Source of the DNA: Gigaspora rosea
Lineage: Eukaryota; Glomeromycota; Glomeromycetes; Diversisporales; Gigasporaceae
Assembly (NCBI GenBank): GCA_003550325.1
Contig: QKWP01000038.1
Coordinates: 536,690-600,689, forward strand
Length of the DNA stretch: 64,000 bases
Reading direction: 5' to 3'
Shown: positions 45,591 through 58,320 of the stretch, in pieces
Numbering within the stretch: the first letter of the stretch is position 1
How the letters are laid out: every line of letters begins with the position of its first letter
Notes under the pieces: model-generated
What the model saw: the letters and a program-made list of their open reading frames with translations, nothing else
Told to the model about the DNA's origin: nothing
Databases searched by the model: none
Made by a program: the position numbers and the translations under genes

Positions 45591-46276
45591 TGTCACAAAT
45601 CTTAATTTGTGACTGTAGCTTGAATCCAAATTTTTGGCTAGAACCTGTTGAACCCGATTTAGCAATATTTATTTCCTTATATATATTTTATTTAAATTTC
45701 ATTAAAAATTAGGTAAAACCAGTTATTCCTCAGTTCATCACATATGATTTTTCCCTTTTAGTAAAATTAGGTAAACACATTAATGTGTTAACACTTTCAT
45801 GTGTAAGAATTTTGCTTAAGCCACAATACTACCTTAATGTGGTGGGCTTATTAATTAGATCGATTCTAGTAGCCACACAGGTGTGTTGATACACATACCT
45901 AAAAACACCTATATGTGTTAACACCTAAATGTGTTAACGACTTTATGTATTATAAAATTTAAATAATTATAAAAGGGCTTCGTGTTTTTGTTTAATAAAG
46001 GTAGAGATTCCCTTTCGATTAAAATTTACCCTTAATAAAGGAAGTAAGCCAGTATGGTGCTAAAAAGACCTTTCTTTGTATAAGGTTTTGTTTTGAATTA
46101 CCATCTCTCGTACTGTTACGCTGTCCTATCATAATCATATGAAATTATTAATCTACATAACTTAATGAAACTCCACATTTATAACCATACTATTACATTT
46201 AAACTCCTTTTATTTACCCGTAACTATTAGAGTTAAATAGGACAACCGATAGTTCTCTCTCATATTAGTAGTTACA
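45591..46276 (+). repeat. 3-prime LTR of the Gypsy fossil
   Basis: It matches the 5-prime LTR along its full 686 bp with scattered substitutions and a few small indels, by eye about five percent. Short frames in both LTRs that read DCSLNPNFWLEPVEPDLAIF are only translations of the repeat. Confidence 0.92.
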
Positions 46277-46280
46277 ATAT

Positions 46281-47276
46281 GACAAAAATGGCAGATCAGC
46301 CATTTTGGGCGCAGCAACCTCGTGACCTAGTATAACCTGTGATTTACTAATTTACTGGGGGCTCTTATCAGGTTAATACTGGTATTACCCTCTGCCAACC
46401 AAAATTTCTATTTCGCTCTTGTTGATTGACTGATCATCACTGTATCAATTGCTCCTGAACTTTCTTTTAACTGTACTCCCATACTTCGTTTCTTTTTTTG
46501 ATTATCTTTTTTTATTTATATCTTCAATCTATTATTTTTATTTCTCTTATTACTTAATCATACTGCATAGATGGATAAAGCGAGCCCTAGCTTTACATAA
46601 TCCTATAACAAATCATCTCTTAAGTCTTCTTATTATGTAATATTCCTAACCCATAAAACAATTCTGTATGAATTAAATTTGCTTCCTTTAGGAACGAATG
46701 CAAATGAAGCATTTAAATATTACCAAATCGCCCTCCTGCAAGAGGGAATTACATGATTAGAAATCTATGGAAAAGGTAAATGCACTTGAAGCATTCAATT
46801 ATTGTCACCCTGTTCTTAGCAAATAGAGAGCCATACAATTGATTCAAGAAATATTGTCATGTAAAATTATAACTGTATTAAAGTTAAGATGATGAAATGA
46901 GAATATTCTGACAATTAGCTAGTTTAAATTATTTATATGTAACAATTATATATATAAAGCCCAAAGAATTGCTTTAATAAAGTTTTCTCAGACTTTGATT
47001 TATTGAATTAATAAAAATAACAAATTAATATTTATTAAAATAAACTGTTAATCGAATTCTCACTTATTTGACATTTGAATTGTAAATACATCTTCACACT
47101 ATCATTATATTAATGAATTATTTATTTCTTTATTGAAAATCTTGATTATAATCACTTTCTCACTTGTAAATATGTCTTTACAATTTTCTCCTAATTCATT
47201 AAAATTGCCCTTAATCTCCTATCAAATTAATCATAATATACCACCTATGCCTTAGATTAATAGACTGATTGGCTAT
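46281..47276. other. AT-rich region with a Sel1-like scrap
   Basis: Sequence from 46281 may continue the older LTR element at 37872. Around 46685-46830 two phrases, NANEAFKYYQIALLQEG and NALEAFNYCHPVL, look like decayed Sel1-type repeats. A TATATAAAGCCC and AATAAAG pair near 46950-46980 resembles LTR promoter and poly(A) signals. Confidence 0.4.
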
Positions 47277-47284
47277 ATATATAC

Positions 47285-48921
47285 TAGAGTTGGGCAACGA
47301 AATAAACCTTTCTGAAGCTAGTTTCAGTTTTAGTACAATCTGAAACTAGTCAGATTTTTAAAAAAATCTAAAACCCCCCGAAACCCCAAAACTATAATCT
47401 GAAACTCCTCGAAACTATATTTAAAAGTTTGAATATTTATAATTATAATTTATATATAATTTATAATATATTGCTTTATTATTTAATAATAATATAACAG
47501 TCACAGAGCATGTCCATATAAAATGCTTTGCATTGCTATTACTTATAAATCAAATGAGTTAACTCATCAAAATTTTATATGTAAATTTATGCAAAAAAAT
47601 CATTTAAATTTAATTTTGTAAAAATGTACATATAAACCTTTTTTAATATATATTCTTTAGCATTTAATAATCTTTAGTTTATATCTAAAGTTTTTAATCT
47701 GGTAGTTTGAAGTTAATTTTCCTTTAAAGTTGGCCAATTCTTTACTATGTTATTAATCAAATGAATGGCTCACCCTATATAATATAGTCAACCCCCATAC
47801 AATCACCTCCTTTACAATCACATTATAATACTATATCACATTTTTATTAAAAACATTTACTATTAAATATATAAAAAAATATCTCTATAAAAGCACAACC
47901 TTTTTATAAGTACTTTTTTGAAAAAAGAATATATGTGACCAAATTGGTGATTGTAAAGGGTATTGACTATAACATAATTGGTTAAAATAATCTTTTAAAA
48001 ATATGAAGGATGCTATTAAGTAAAGGCTTTTTGTGCTCAAATTAAAAATATAAAGAATGGCATTAAGTAAAGGCTTTCTGTGCTCTAATTAAAAGTTAAA
48101 GGGGAGATTCTTATAATTCTAATGCTTGTTGGACCCCAAGATGCTTGGGTAAAACATAAAGATCTGCAATTTTACTATTACACAAAGTATTATAAACTAT
48201 AATACTTTGTGTATCAGTGAATTTACAAATCCTTATATTCTTTGGCCCCAAGTATCTTGGGATCCACCAAGTATTAAAATAAGGAGAATCTCCTTTTTAA
48301 CTTTCAATTAGGGCATAAAAAGCTTTTACTTAATAGCATCTTCTATATTTTTAAAAGATTATTTTAACCAATCATATTATTATATATAGTAAGTCACTCA
48401 TTTGATTAAAAAACATAGTAAAAAATTGACCAATTTTAAAGGAAAATTAACTTCAAACTACTAGAGATTAAAAACTTTGGCTTTAAACTAAAGATTATTA
48501 AATTCTAAAGAATACATATTTAAAATTTAAAGAAAAGTTTATATGTGCATTTTTACAAAACTTAAATTAAATGATTTTTTTGTATAATTTACATATAAAA
48601 TTAAGATGAGTTAACTTATTTGATTTATAAGTAACAGCAATATGAAGGACATGTCCTATGACTAAAATATACAAACTTAATTATAAACTATATATAAATA
48701 TGTTATTTTCTCTTGATGGTACTCAAATATTTGTGTACTAGCATATTAGCATGTTCTACAATGGCATATTTTATAAAATTTAATCTTAAATAGTTTCGGG
48801 GTTTCAGATAAGATTTCAGGTTACGGATGAAGTTTCAGAGTTTTGAATGAGATTTTGGAAGCTATAATCCAAAACTTGAAACTTTTGGATTTAGCAAAAA
48901 AGGTTTCGGTCCCCAACTCCA
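47285..48921. mobile_element. hAT-type fold-back element (1,637 bp, 8-bp TSD)
   Basis: The ends TAGAGTTGGGCAACGAAA and TGGAGTTGGGGACCGAAA in inverted orientation are flanked by the 8-bp TSD ATATATAC at 47277-47284 and 48922-48929. The arms of about 700-800 bp are inverted copies, including GAAACTCCTCGAAACT, CTTTAGCATTTAATAATC and TTAAAAGATTATTTTAACC blocks. The centre near 48193 is a hairpin of CACAAAGTATTATAAACT type. The left arm alone carries the TA-flanked MITE at 47785. There is no coding capacity. Confidence 0.87.
47785..47969. mobile_element. TA-flanked MITE (185 bp) nested in one arm of the fold-back
   Basis: The ends TAGTCAACCCCCATACAATC and TAGTCAATACCCTTTACAAT in inverted orientation have TA on both sides (47783-47784 and 47970-47971), as for Tc1/mariner-type MITEs. 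The opposite arm of the fold-back (near 48370-48400) lacks it and shows the uninterrupted site, which confirms the insertion. Confidence 0.8.
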
Positions 48922-48929
48922 ATATATAC

Positions 48930-49821
48930 ATATATATTAATTAACCTATCACTCTAATTATTATTAGTAGTTTATTATATTGCCATTTGTATTAGTATTA
49001 ATCTAGGTCATTTCATGATTGGTAAAAATGAGAAATATATTAATTAGGGCTGTTAATCAGTCTGTTTGGTCTATCCTGGTTAAAAGGCTGCCAGTCTTTT
49101 AAAAAATCAGACTGGACTGCAGTCCAAAACAGAATAGGACCAAATATAGATAGATTGGATGGACCAATGATCAATCTAATACTTTAAGATTATAACAGTA
49201 AAATTTATTTTTAAGTTGGTTTTGGGACATGAGTTTGAGGCAAGCTAATAGTTAATTTAGTCAAATGCAAATTATAATTTTTATTATTAAAAATCCTTAG
49301 CTAAATAAATTATTAGCATGGGTGACAATTAATTTTCTTTGTTGCTTGCTTACTATACAAACTTGTGTTTTAAAATAATGCCCATAGGAGTTATTTTGTA
49401 CAAATACAGTGCAAATTGTAAATCAACTGATTACACCATCAAATCTTTAATAAATTTTTCTATTTATTAACATTAACAATAGCCCATTCTCATTATATAA
49501 TATATGTGGTTTTAATGGTTTGTGATTGAATTTTAACCAAAAACAACATTTTATAGTTGTTTCAAAATGCATATTATCAAGATTCTATTTGGTTTATTTG
49601 ATATTTACTATTAGGACTAACAATTCTTTTGATCTATCATAAAAAGAACTAGTGTTATAATCAGTTAGGAGAGCTTGATGAAATTGGATTGTTTTAGTTC
49701 GATCGTGAACAAATTGTAATTAAGGTTAAATAGTTCAAAATGATAAACTATGCACATAATTTTGGGTTATAAGGTTTCTCTTTATTAATATAAATTATTA
49801 CATCAGATTATTACAATAATA
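48930..49821. other. AT-rich spacer
   Basis: No gene or repeat pair was recognised. GGTCTATCCTGGTTAAAAGG and nearby CCAGTC and GGACTGCAGTCC strings form small local palindromes around 49060-49130. Confidence 0.4.
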
Positions 49822-51054
49822 CAGTCAGACCTATCTAAATGCAACCTTCCTAAATCCATACTCTCTTTAAATGCATAATAATTGTTCTGCCCATTGATAG
49901 GTCTAATAAACAAATGCATATCCTATATTCTGAAAATGCATATAATTTTTTGGTCTACATATTTATTAATTCCTTTGTAAATGCATAACATATAATAAAT
50001 GATACATAAGAGCCAATCAAATTTCATACAAATAAATTATTATATATTTCCAATTTCAGATATAATCAATTTTTGTTTAATCACATATAGTTACTATATA
50101 GTAGAGTCTATATTTTACTATGTTAATTAATAAATTAATAATTATTGCTTATATAAACTTGTTTGAAAGATCAAAATGCACATGCTCTAAAATTTTTATT
50201 AAACTCTGAGCACTTTTTATTATTTGACTTTTAATTTTTATATTCAACAAATATATTTTGTTAATAAAATTTTAATTTTTTTATTAAATGTAGAAATTAA
50301 AATCTAATTAATAAAAAGTTTTTCAATTTTGCTGAAAATTTCCAAGTATATGCATTTGTTTATTCAAGTAAGTTTACTTAATTGACAATTTATGATAGAA
50401 GAAGAATTTAACCAGGGGAGGTTTTTATAATAAAATATAATAAAATATGTTAATACAGGAATCATGATTTCTATAGTTCTATAAAATTTTTTGAATTTTA
50501 GTTGCTTGTAACTTCTTATTTACCTAACTGATTTTACTGATCTAACTATTATTAAAATCACAAAAACTAGCTCTATGACTTTTATTAGAAGTCTACAAGA
50601 TGTTAACTTAATAAAAAATTGACTTTGCATAGTCAGAAATATTGTTTTTTTGTATTTTATATGTAATTTATATTAAGTGTTACATATTTTATTAATATAA
50701 ATTCTCCTTCTTTTGTGAATTGTCAATTAAGTACCTTTAATTAATTTGTATAGTAAAATTTGGACTTTATTATGTAGCAACAATTATCGATCATATGGTA
50801 GCTTATTTTCAGGACAAAGACATTTTTGAGTTTTTGATTAAAAGAGGAGTGGTTTATTTTTGGCACTATATAGTACTATATGCAGTACTGTATAGTAATT
50901 AAGTACGTGTATATGATAAAATATAATTAGTTAATAGTTGTTTCATGTAACAAAACATATACTATATTTTATATTCTATAATTGCAATTCTCTATAAATG
51001 CATATTTTTTTTATTAGTTCTAAAGATATGTATGCACTTGGGAAGGTTTGACTG
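49822..51054. mobile_element. pogo/Tigger-like nonautonomous element (1,233 bp)
   Basis: The ends CAGTCAGACCTATCTAAATG and CAGTCAAACCTTCCCAAGTG in inverted orientation have TA on both sides (49820-49821 and 51055-51056). A CAGT start followed by AACCT fits the Tc1/mariner pogo/Tigger branch. AAATGCATA motifs recur just inside both ends. No transposase frame remains. Confidence 0.75.
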
Positions 51055-51056
51055 TA

Positions 51057-51953
51057 CTAAAGACTATTTACGATCATTAAATACTTTCCTTTTTTTACAA
51101 GCTAAAACTGAACCCTTATATAATTTTAATTTGTGTAGAGGCTTTAATCAGTCAATTGGGGATTTAATTAGTTAATTGGAATTTAATTAGTCAATTGGGG
51201 ATTTAATCAGTTAATTGGAATTTAATTAGTCAATTGGGGATTTAATCACCCAACTGTACCACAATAACCCTTTTTCAAAATAAGAAAATATATAACAATA
51301 ACCTATAATATTAATTTAATAAAGAAAAGAAAAATAAAATCAAATAAATAAAAAATATTTACATATAATAATATTTTTCTTTCAGAAGGATAAGCTCTAA
51401 CAAATTCACATTTTTTTGAAAACATTGTAAGAGAATTTGGAGGTCTTTGGCTCTTTTTTATTTTGTAACTTTATAGAAACTATAGGATTTTTTCATTTTG
51501 TTTTTAGTTTTTTTCTTTTTTTTTTTTACAGGTACCAAAGTTTTCTTTTCTAAATAGATGCTTCACCAGGTTATCAAATACTTCTTTACCAGTTTGTATT
51601 ACTAATACTGTATATAGTAATTTATTATATAAGACCCTTTAGAGAAATTTTCAATATCTTTCATTTAATTCTAACTTCTTAGCCAATTAACAGTTTTTAA
51701 TTAGCATTTGTACTATGATTTAGTGGTAGATCATCACTACTATTTTTACAATCAGCCATTTTTGTGTTTTGCACTTATATATTTTCTTAGGCCTGACAAA
51801 CTTCTGGTTTGTACAACTTTATTCAATCATGTATTATACATTTTTTAAAGATCATTGCTATTTATACCATATTCTTTACTAACATTTACATGGTTACTTG
51901 ATATGTTATATATTATTATTTTAACCTTTTAACACTTATTTTCAGTTACCATA
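51057..51953. repeat. AT-rich region with a 43-bp tandem repeat
   Basis: At about 51140-51250 a unit of about 43 bp, AGTCAATTGGGGATTTAATC and then AGTTAATTGGAATTTAATT, is repeated about two and a half times. The rest, including a poly-T run near 51510, shows nothing else. Confidence 0.6.
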
Positions 51954-52256
51954 CATTTCTGAAAATAAGCTACCTCCAAAAGAAGCTACTCTTGTATTAA
52001 TTTTAAAAATTTTTAAAGAAATCATTAGCAGCTGCTACATATAAATGTCCAAATTTTACTAAATAAATCAAAAGTGCAATTAAGTAAACTTGTCAGGACA
52101 TTAAAATATACTTATAGTAAAAATGTAGTAATATTTGAACAACTTTTTATTAGTATGATTTTCAATTTTCAAAAAATTTAACAATCTAAAAATAAAATAC
52201 TCTTCATTTTTTTGTATAACTTTTTGGCCAAAAAGGGTAGCTTATTTTTGAAAACA
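51954..52256. mobile_element. TA-flanked MITE-like element (303 bp)
   Basis: The ends CATTTCTGAAAATAAGCTAC and TGTTTTCAAAAATAAGCTAC in inverted orientation have TA on both sides (51952-51953 and 52257-52258). The shared AAAATAAGCTACC core also occurs at about 50787 inside the neighbouring pogo-like element, so this family may have hit there too. Confidence 0.55.
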
Positions 52257-53968
52257 TACAGTATATTGATCTTTTCTTTTTATATTGTATATGCAGTTTC
52301 AAGAGTTCTATAGTTTTTAAATAATTTTCTATTTTTAACAGACTTTAAATCCATCTTTAACTGTGCATATTTTATTTTATAACAAGTTTTAGGCCTGTAT
52401 TGTTCATGTGAGTTACTTTCAGAATTGGTAAAAGTCATCCAAAAATTTTGTATTTATTAGCAGATTTTTGGTGATAATTGAGTGCCTTATGTTTATCCAT
52501 TCTGACTTCAATTCCATTTTTATAATGATGTCCAGGTTTATATGATCTATTAAAACAATCCAACTTTATAGACATTTAATAGTTGATAAATGGTTTAGGT
52601 TTATTTTTTTCAATTTTAGTTCTATTTTGGTAAGAGTTGCTAAGCTTATTTATCTATTTTGTATGACCCATCTTTGCTAATTTTTAATTACTAATAAATG
52701 CTTGATATACATATAAGATCTAGCCACTTTTTCTCAGTTGAATACTACTTTGCTGTTATTGCAATCATGTTATTCTATTACAACCTTTTTACTACTAGCT
52801 TCCTTTATCTTTAATTTATATTCTGTTATATCTGTAAGGTCTTTATACTTTTTAAGTATTTTTATTCATTTCTTCAAACTTTTATTCTGTTTAGATAGTA
52901 AGTAACAAAACCAAATATTTTTTAGCTTGATCTTTCTCTGCAAAATTTTGAAAACTGACAGATATTGATTGTTTCTTTTCTTTAATACCAACTTCATTTT
53001 TATAAGTATAAGAAATTTTGAAGAATTCAGGTGCTAGCATGTTATTATGGGTTGTTATTTTACATCCTTCTTTTCCAATTATAACCCTATTTTGGTAGCC
53101 ATGTCCAAGAACAAATAAGTTTTAGATATTTTCTAACATCTCCTCTGGGTTATCTGTCCTCAAACTTTCTTTGAGTATATTCTTTATATTTTTCTTTTTC
53201 TATTTATTACTATTGTTTTGACAATATTTATCCTTTCTCTTGGGCTTTTATTTACTATTTTTAGGTTTTTCTTTTTTTTTTGCGAATATGCTAAAAACAA
53301 CATTTAATATTTTTCAGATCATTTTTAAGTTTATTAACTAAAACTAAAATATCAGTTCTTATTAAATTTTATTAAAATTAGCTTAATAAAATAATGAAAT
53401 TTTTAGAATTGAAAAATTAATTCTTCAAATATATACTGTAGTTTAATATCATTAGGTTTTTCAGTTGGTTTGCCAATCAATAATATTTTTAGTCTTTTTA
53501 ACTATACTTTCAAAATTTTTGAATGAAAAGAGACATCTTTGTTCAAAGTTCAAAAATATATAGATAATATAAACAAATAAAATAAAAAATTGACTAATAA
53601 CAAACTAATATAATTTTTTAGCCACTGATATTCATATTTTTTTATAGTTAGTCGCATTAGTTTTAAATTATATAACCATTCATTTTATTAACAAAAGTTA
53701 AAGAATACAGCTTATACAATCTAACAGTTTATTTTAATCTTTAAAAGAAAACATTATAACTTAAAATATATCAATAATAGAAGCTATAATTTAATTAATC
53801 ACCTAATAGAGGTTTAGCTTTACTAAAATATCGAAATCCCCTTTTTAATACTGAAAGACTACTATAATATAATATTAGGATTATTAGATATATTATCAAG
53901 CTTTAAGGTATAAATAAACATATATATGTGTTGTAAGTGGGAATGAAATTTACTTAAATTTGAAGTAT
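52257..53968. other. AT-rich, nothing firm
   Basis: T-rich sequence contains recurrent CTATTTTGGTA phrases (about 52623 and 53089), which could be decayed coding or repeat sequence. I cannot assign them. No open frame of note was seen. Confidence 0.35.
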
Positions 53969-54092
53969 TTAATTTAAATTCATGAATTTAATAAAAGGGT
54001 ATGTTAAAATTAAATGATAGGTTGTGTTAGGAACAGATAATGATTTGCTAAATTCTAAATTAATTACAAAATTCAAAATACCAACAATTCAT

Positions 54093-55029
54093 TTAATTCC
54101 ATTCCCATTTGCAACTTATAATTATATGCAGATAAAAGACATACCCATTAACTTGAAGGCAATCTAAAACATAGCAAAGTTTCCAAGCTGCAATAGTAAG
54201 ACTATAAAACTTTACATGGCTGACACTCTCACCTTCTTCGTTGATCTCAATTTCTCGTTTAAAACGTACACTATTTTGAGAGTCAAATTTATATTCACAC
54301 ATATTATCATTATTTGTAAATGTCGGTGAAGCAGTACTATTAAATTCGATTCCAAGTTTAGCTTCTCTTATTCTATAAAAATCAACGACAGTCTGTTCTT
54401 CAGTCTTCTTTAGCACGCACACTTTAGATTTATCACTATAAAGCTTTGTAAAATCATAACGTCTTGTAAGATCATTCTGAATAATTTGTTCATAATCATA
54501 CATATGTGGATAGGGATAGTAATCAATAGGTTTAAATATGAAAGTAAAAGTCTTGGTACGATCATCATAAATTGGTGGTGAATTTTCAGACCAATTGACT
54601 TCGTACCAATCAAACTAATTTAAAGATGATTTATGTCAATTAAATTTATTATAAAAAAAAAGCATTTGCATATATATAAATTCACCTCAAGTTTTAAACC
54701 GGAGTTTAACCTAGATATAACTGTCTCGTGCATTATTAAAGGAACAAATGTGTTCCACTTTTTGCAAACAGTTCGAAGGGCACAGAAAAACTCAAAACTA
54801 ATTACATATAATTAATTGAAATAAATAAGATATCATTGAAAAAATTTATTATCTAATTTTCTAAAACTTACTTAGTTTCAGTGACTACGTAAGTTAATAT
54901 TTTAATTTGTAGTTCATTAGGAAAAGATTGAATCATTTTGAAAATACGGACAGAGTTATCTACTGTTCCGCTTGACATCAAGTTAATAGTCATCAAAATG
55001 GTTGGTTGCACAGATTGTTCATCCGGCAT
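54093..55029 (-). CDS. F-box-type protein gene, multi-exon
   Basis: The gene reads from an ATG at 55029 (MPDEQSVQPTILMTINLMSS). Exon 1 is 55029-54872 and carries the F-box-like start SFPNELQIKILTYVVTET. Exon 2 is 54797-54686 with FEFFCALRTVCKKWNTFVPL. Exon 3 begins at 54614 with FDWYEVNWSEN. Introns of 74 and 71 bp have GTAAGT or GTGAAT donors and ATTAG acceptors, and the phases agree. Read without further splicing, it ends at 54093 with 263 residues. A GTATGT donor at 54144 and an acceptor before 54047 would instead give a terminal exon to 53969 and 272 residues. F-box proteins link substrates to SCF ubiquitin ligases through Skp1. The substrate-binding half is unlike any repeat that I know. 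In-frame ATGs after the chosen one could also serve as start. It looks intact. Confidence 0.7.
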
Positions 55030-56869
55030 CCATGCATATTTATACTGTATATGTTTAATAATGCGCGCAGTATATATTATATGAGATACGCATACGTAAA
55101 ATCAAACGCAATATATGCAAAAAAGAACTGTTTATTTTTGGATACAGTGCAATTACCAAATTTATACTTTACATAGCGGCAGTAAAATTATAACAAAGAA
55201 AGATACTAATAGTCTCGTATATTATTCTAAAATGATATGCGTAGTAGACAAATTAAGTAAAAATGACATAATTTGGAGAAAAGTTTGATTGTCATAATAA
55301 AACTTTTAACCAATCATATTGTAAAGAACAAACGAATGAAAAAAAAATGCAAAAACAAAAAATATTAAATATAATATTGTCTTTTATCTAGTTATGAAAT
55401 AAGATTAAAATATTGAATATTCATATTATTTCATACACTACAGATTTATTTGGTTTAGAAGTTTTTGGGGTAACTACCTTTTTCTTAACATTATTTTGAA
55501 AAGTCTTTTTTTTTTTTTTTACCAGTACGATCACATGAAGAATGTGGAGGGATGGTTCCGTTCAACTTTTTGGTGCGCTATGTTTTTTCCTGTTTTATAA
55601 GATATTATGGTTATCTCCGTATATTGTATATTCAAGATTGTGAGAACATATATTAGCTATATATTTTAATTTACGTGCGGTTTAATAACCTATGTTTTAG
55701 TATTTGATGATGCGCTTTAGTGTATTTCAAACTGACCTAAGCCATTCTTAAATTTGAAACGACGTTCATTATTTCTCAATCGATGAAAAATTAAAACGAT
55801 AAAATTATATGACCAAGGGATAAAAATTATACGACCATTAATAATATTACTTATATCGTAAACGTTCATTTGCATAAATAAAAAGTGATAAAAATTTACA
55901 AAAAATTTTATATAAACGAATTAAATAAATTTGCTAAATTAAAAAAAACTGCTTCATAAATTAAAATAAAAAAAAAATCGCATAATCAATTTAAAAAGGC
56001 CAAACAGTAAAAAATTTGCATGATTAAAAAACTTTAACAATTTTTACATTATCACGTAGAACGCACTCACATCTTCTGTAAATAGTAAATTACTTCTTTT
56101 GAGCCTGCCACTCCTCTTTTCTTGCAAAATGTAATGTCAGTTTTCACTTGAATTAACATCCAAATTGACGATTTCAATAATTTCCAGGGCTAGTGTGCTT
56201 TTAAAACAATCTATTCATGAATGTATTCATGAATTGCGTCATCAACTACTGTTTGCAAGATAATTTAATTGCATGTTAAAATTTTATTATCATTAAAAAA
56301 AAAAGCATAAGCATAGTAAAAAAAGTCTTTCGCCAGGTTTTTGTCTTGAATGATTTGTCTTGACTAGCATGCTTAGTGATACGGGCTCTGGGACCCGTAA
56401 AATTTTAGATATAAACTTTTTACAAAAAATCTAAAATTTCAAGTATCAACTAAAATTTTCTAAAATTTTTAAATTTTAGAGAATTTATATCTAAAATTAT
56501 CAAATTTACCGTAACCTTATTACATTAATAGTTTGTGATACGTAGAAATTAGGGATTGCAACCCAGCATGTGCCCGTGCCTATGTCATGGGTGTTATACT
56601 ATGCCACATTTCATGTGCCATCCGGTCATGCATAATCTGGATGTATGAGGCTTAGCCTTAATGTGGGTGAGGGTGATCATGCCATTTATCGCCTGATACT
56701 GTAATGAATTTAAAATTTTTTTTAATCAATTTCCTTTCTTGTATTATTACCCAATGTAAATAATTCATACTAAAATGGTAACGAAGGGTGGCTTGGTGAC
56801 TTAAGCACATGAATATCATTTTGGCCACATTAAGGTATAGGGATGAATATGTATATATAGTCATTTAAA
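55030..56869. other. Upstream flank of the F-box gene and AT-rich spacer
   Basis: No gene was recognised. An imperfect inverted repeat around TAAAATTTTAGATATAAAC spans about 56398-56500. Poly-T and poly-A runs are frequent. The promoter of the F-box gene should lie within 55030-55250, but no clear element stands out. Confidence 0.4.
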
Positions 56870-57590
56870 CTTGATGGGCAGCAAAGCCCGCAGCGTAAAC
56901 GTAGCCAGTGCAGCGTAAATGTAGTGATTATAGAGATAGTATAGTCCAAGCCACGTAAATACAGATAGAATTCAAATGTATATAAAGGCCTCGAGTTCAA
57001 GGCCAAGAAAAATTAATCAAGTTCTTATCGATGTAAATAAAGACTTCCTTTATTATTATTAAATAAATTATACCTTTCTTTGAATACCAAAATTATACTT
57101 ATCTTTGAATTTGACTTGTAACTTTAATAACCCTTTTCATAACTCATTCGACGGACTGAATTGACTTGTAACCTCAAATCAGCTTTATTAAGACTCGAAT
57201 TCAATATAAGCCTGTTTTGGTTAATTCTTCGAAGTTATACATATGATTCATATCGGCATACCGATTGGTCTATAGTAAAAGTCTTTTAGTTTAGAATTTA
57301 TCTGATAAATGTTGTCTCTTTTAGACTTACTAGCATTGGCTGATTCATTTAAAAAGTAATAATACACTTCCCAGAAGACTCCTGCACCTGTGGGAAATTC
57401 TTAACCTCTGCATCGACACCCTAAACCCTGTGATACCCATTTCGATCTTACCAATCCTCTACAGAACCTATATATCCGCCTTTAATCGCACGCTGTGACC
57501 TATATATTCTTATATTTATATCTCTCTCACCATACACAGTTGGAGCATAAATTGGCACTATTGTCTATATTGTTTTACCTGCTTTCCCAA
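56870..57590 (+). mobile_element. LTR-like remnant
   Basis: A duplicated GCAGCGTAAACGTAG and GCAGCGTAAATGTAG pair precedes a TATATAAAGG box (about 56979) and AATAAAG (about 57036). A TTGGCACTATTG string like a primer-binding site lies at about 57551. The layout is that of a fungal LTR, but neither end nor any TSD was fixed. It is a decayed solo LTR or fragment. Confidence 0.35.
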
Positions 57591-57904
57591 TCAACCGTTA
57601 CAATACACATGGCAGGCATGTTAAAGTTGGATGAGATAAAATAACATTTATTAAAGCTTTGCAGTGTTTTTAATATTCAAAAAGTATAAAAAAAAGTTGT
57701 TTCGCTCTTCTTAAGGGGAATGGGCGAATTATCCATAGTTAAATCCAATAAAATATATAATCAACTCTAGCCTAAATTAATATATAAACCACTTTATACT
57801 AAATAATGTTAAATTACCAAGTCACGCCTCTGGCGAACTGCCTTCTTATCATCTCTTGCATCATATGAATAAAATATTATCCATTTCTCCCCATAATACT
57901 AACA

Positions 57905-58230
57905 AAAAAATTTAAGGTACAGGGATAGGGACAGGCACAAGCATTTTTTTTTTTTGGTCTAAAAATGCCAGGCATTTTGTGCCTATAGATAATATGTACC
58001 TGGCTTAAAAATACCAAGTATTTGATATTTTTAGGCATTTTTGTACCTGGCTTGAAAGTTGACTGGCACAGGCATAGGCATGGGCACTGGCGGCCTTAAA
58101 ATGCCAAGCATTTTTGTATCTATAGATACTTTGTGCCTAGCTTAAAAATGCCAGGCATTTTGGTATCTATAGACATTTTTGTGCCCGGTTTATGCCTGAC
58201 ACTTTTATATCTGTATGCACTTTAGTATTC
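57905..58230. repeat. Minisatellite of AATGCCAGGCATTTT palindromes
   Basis: About five units of roughly 60 bp follow one another. Each has AAAATGCCAGGCATTTTGTG, then a CTATAGAT block, then TGTGCCTGGCTT. The core TGCCAGGCA is itself a palindrome, and units drift between GCCAGG, ACCAAG and GCCAAG. There is no gene. Confidence 0.75.
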
Positions 58231-58320
58231 GGCTTAAAAGTGTAAAAATAAAAGATTTCTAACAATAGGGTCATTTCTAGGAATAGGTGCCATTACTTTA
58301 TATATGTAATTATTAATTAT

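Larger units (their letters stand above)
38307..46276 (+). mobile_element. Ty3/Gypsy LTR retrotransposon fossil (7.97 kb)
   Basis: Two 686-bp LTRs (38307-38992 and 45591-46276) share start TGTCACAA and end TTACA, with a 4-bp ATAT duplication at 38303-38306 and 46277-46280. The order gag, protease, reverse transcriptase, RNase H, integrase defines Ty3/Gypsy. The element is broken, with many breaks (of the order of ten or more), although all parts can still be recognised. By eye the LTRs differ at roughly five percent of positions, suggesting moderate age. A MITE has inserted in its 3-prime third, and an assembly gap lies at 43024. Confidence 0.93.
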
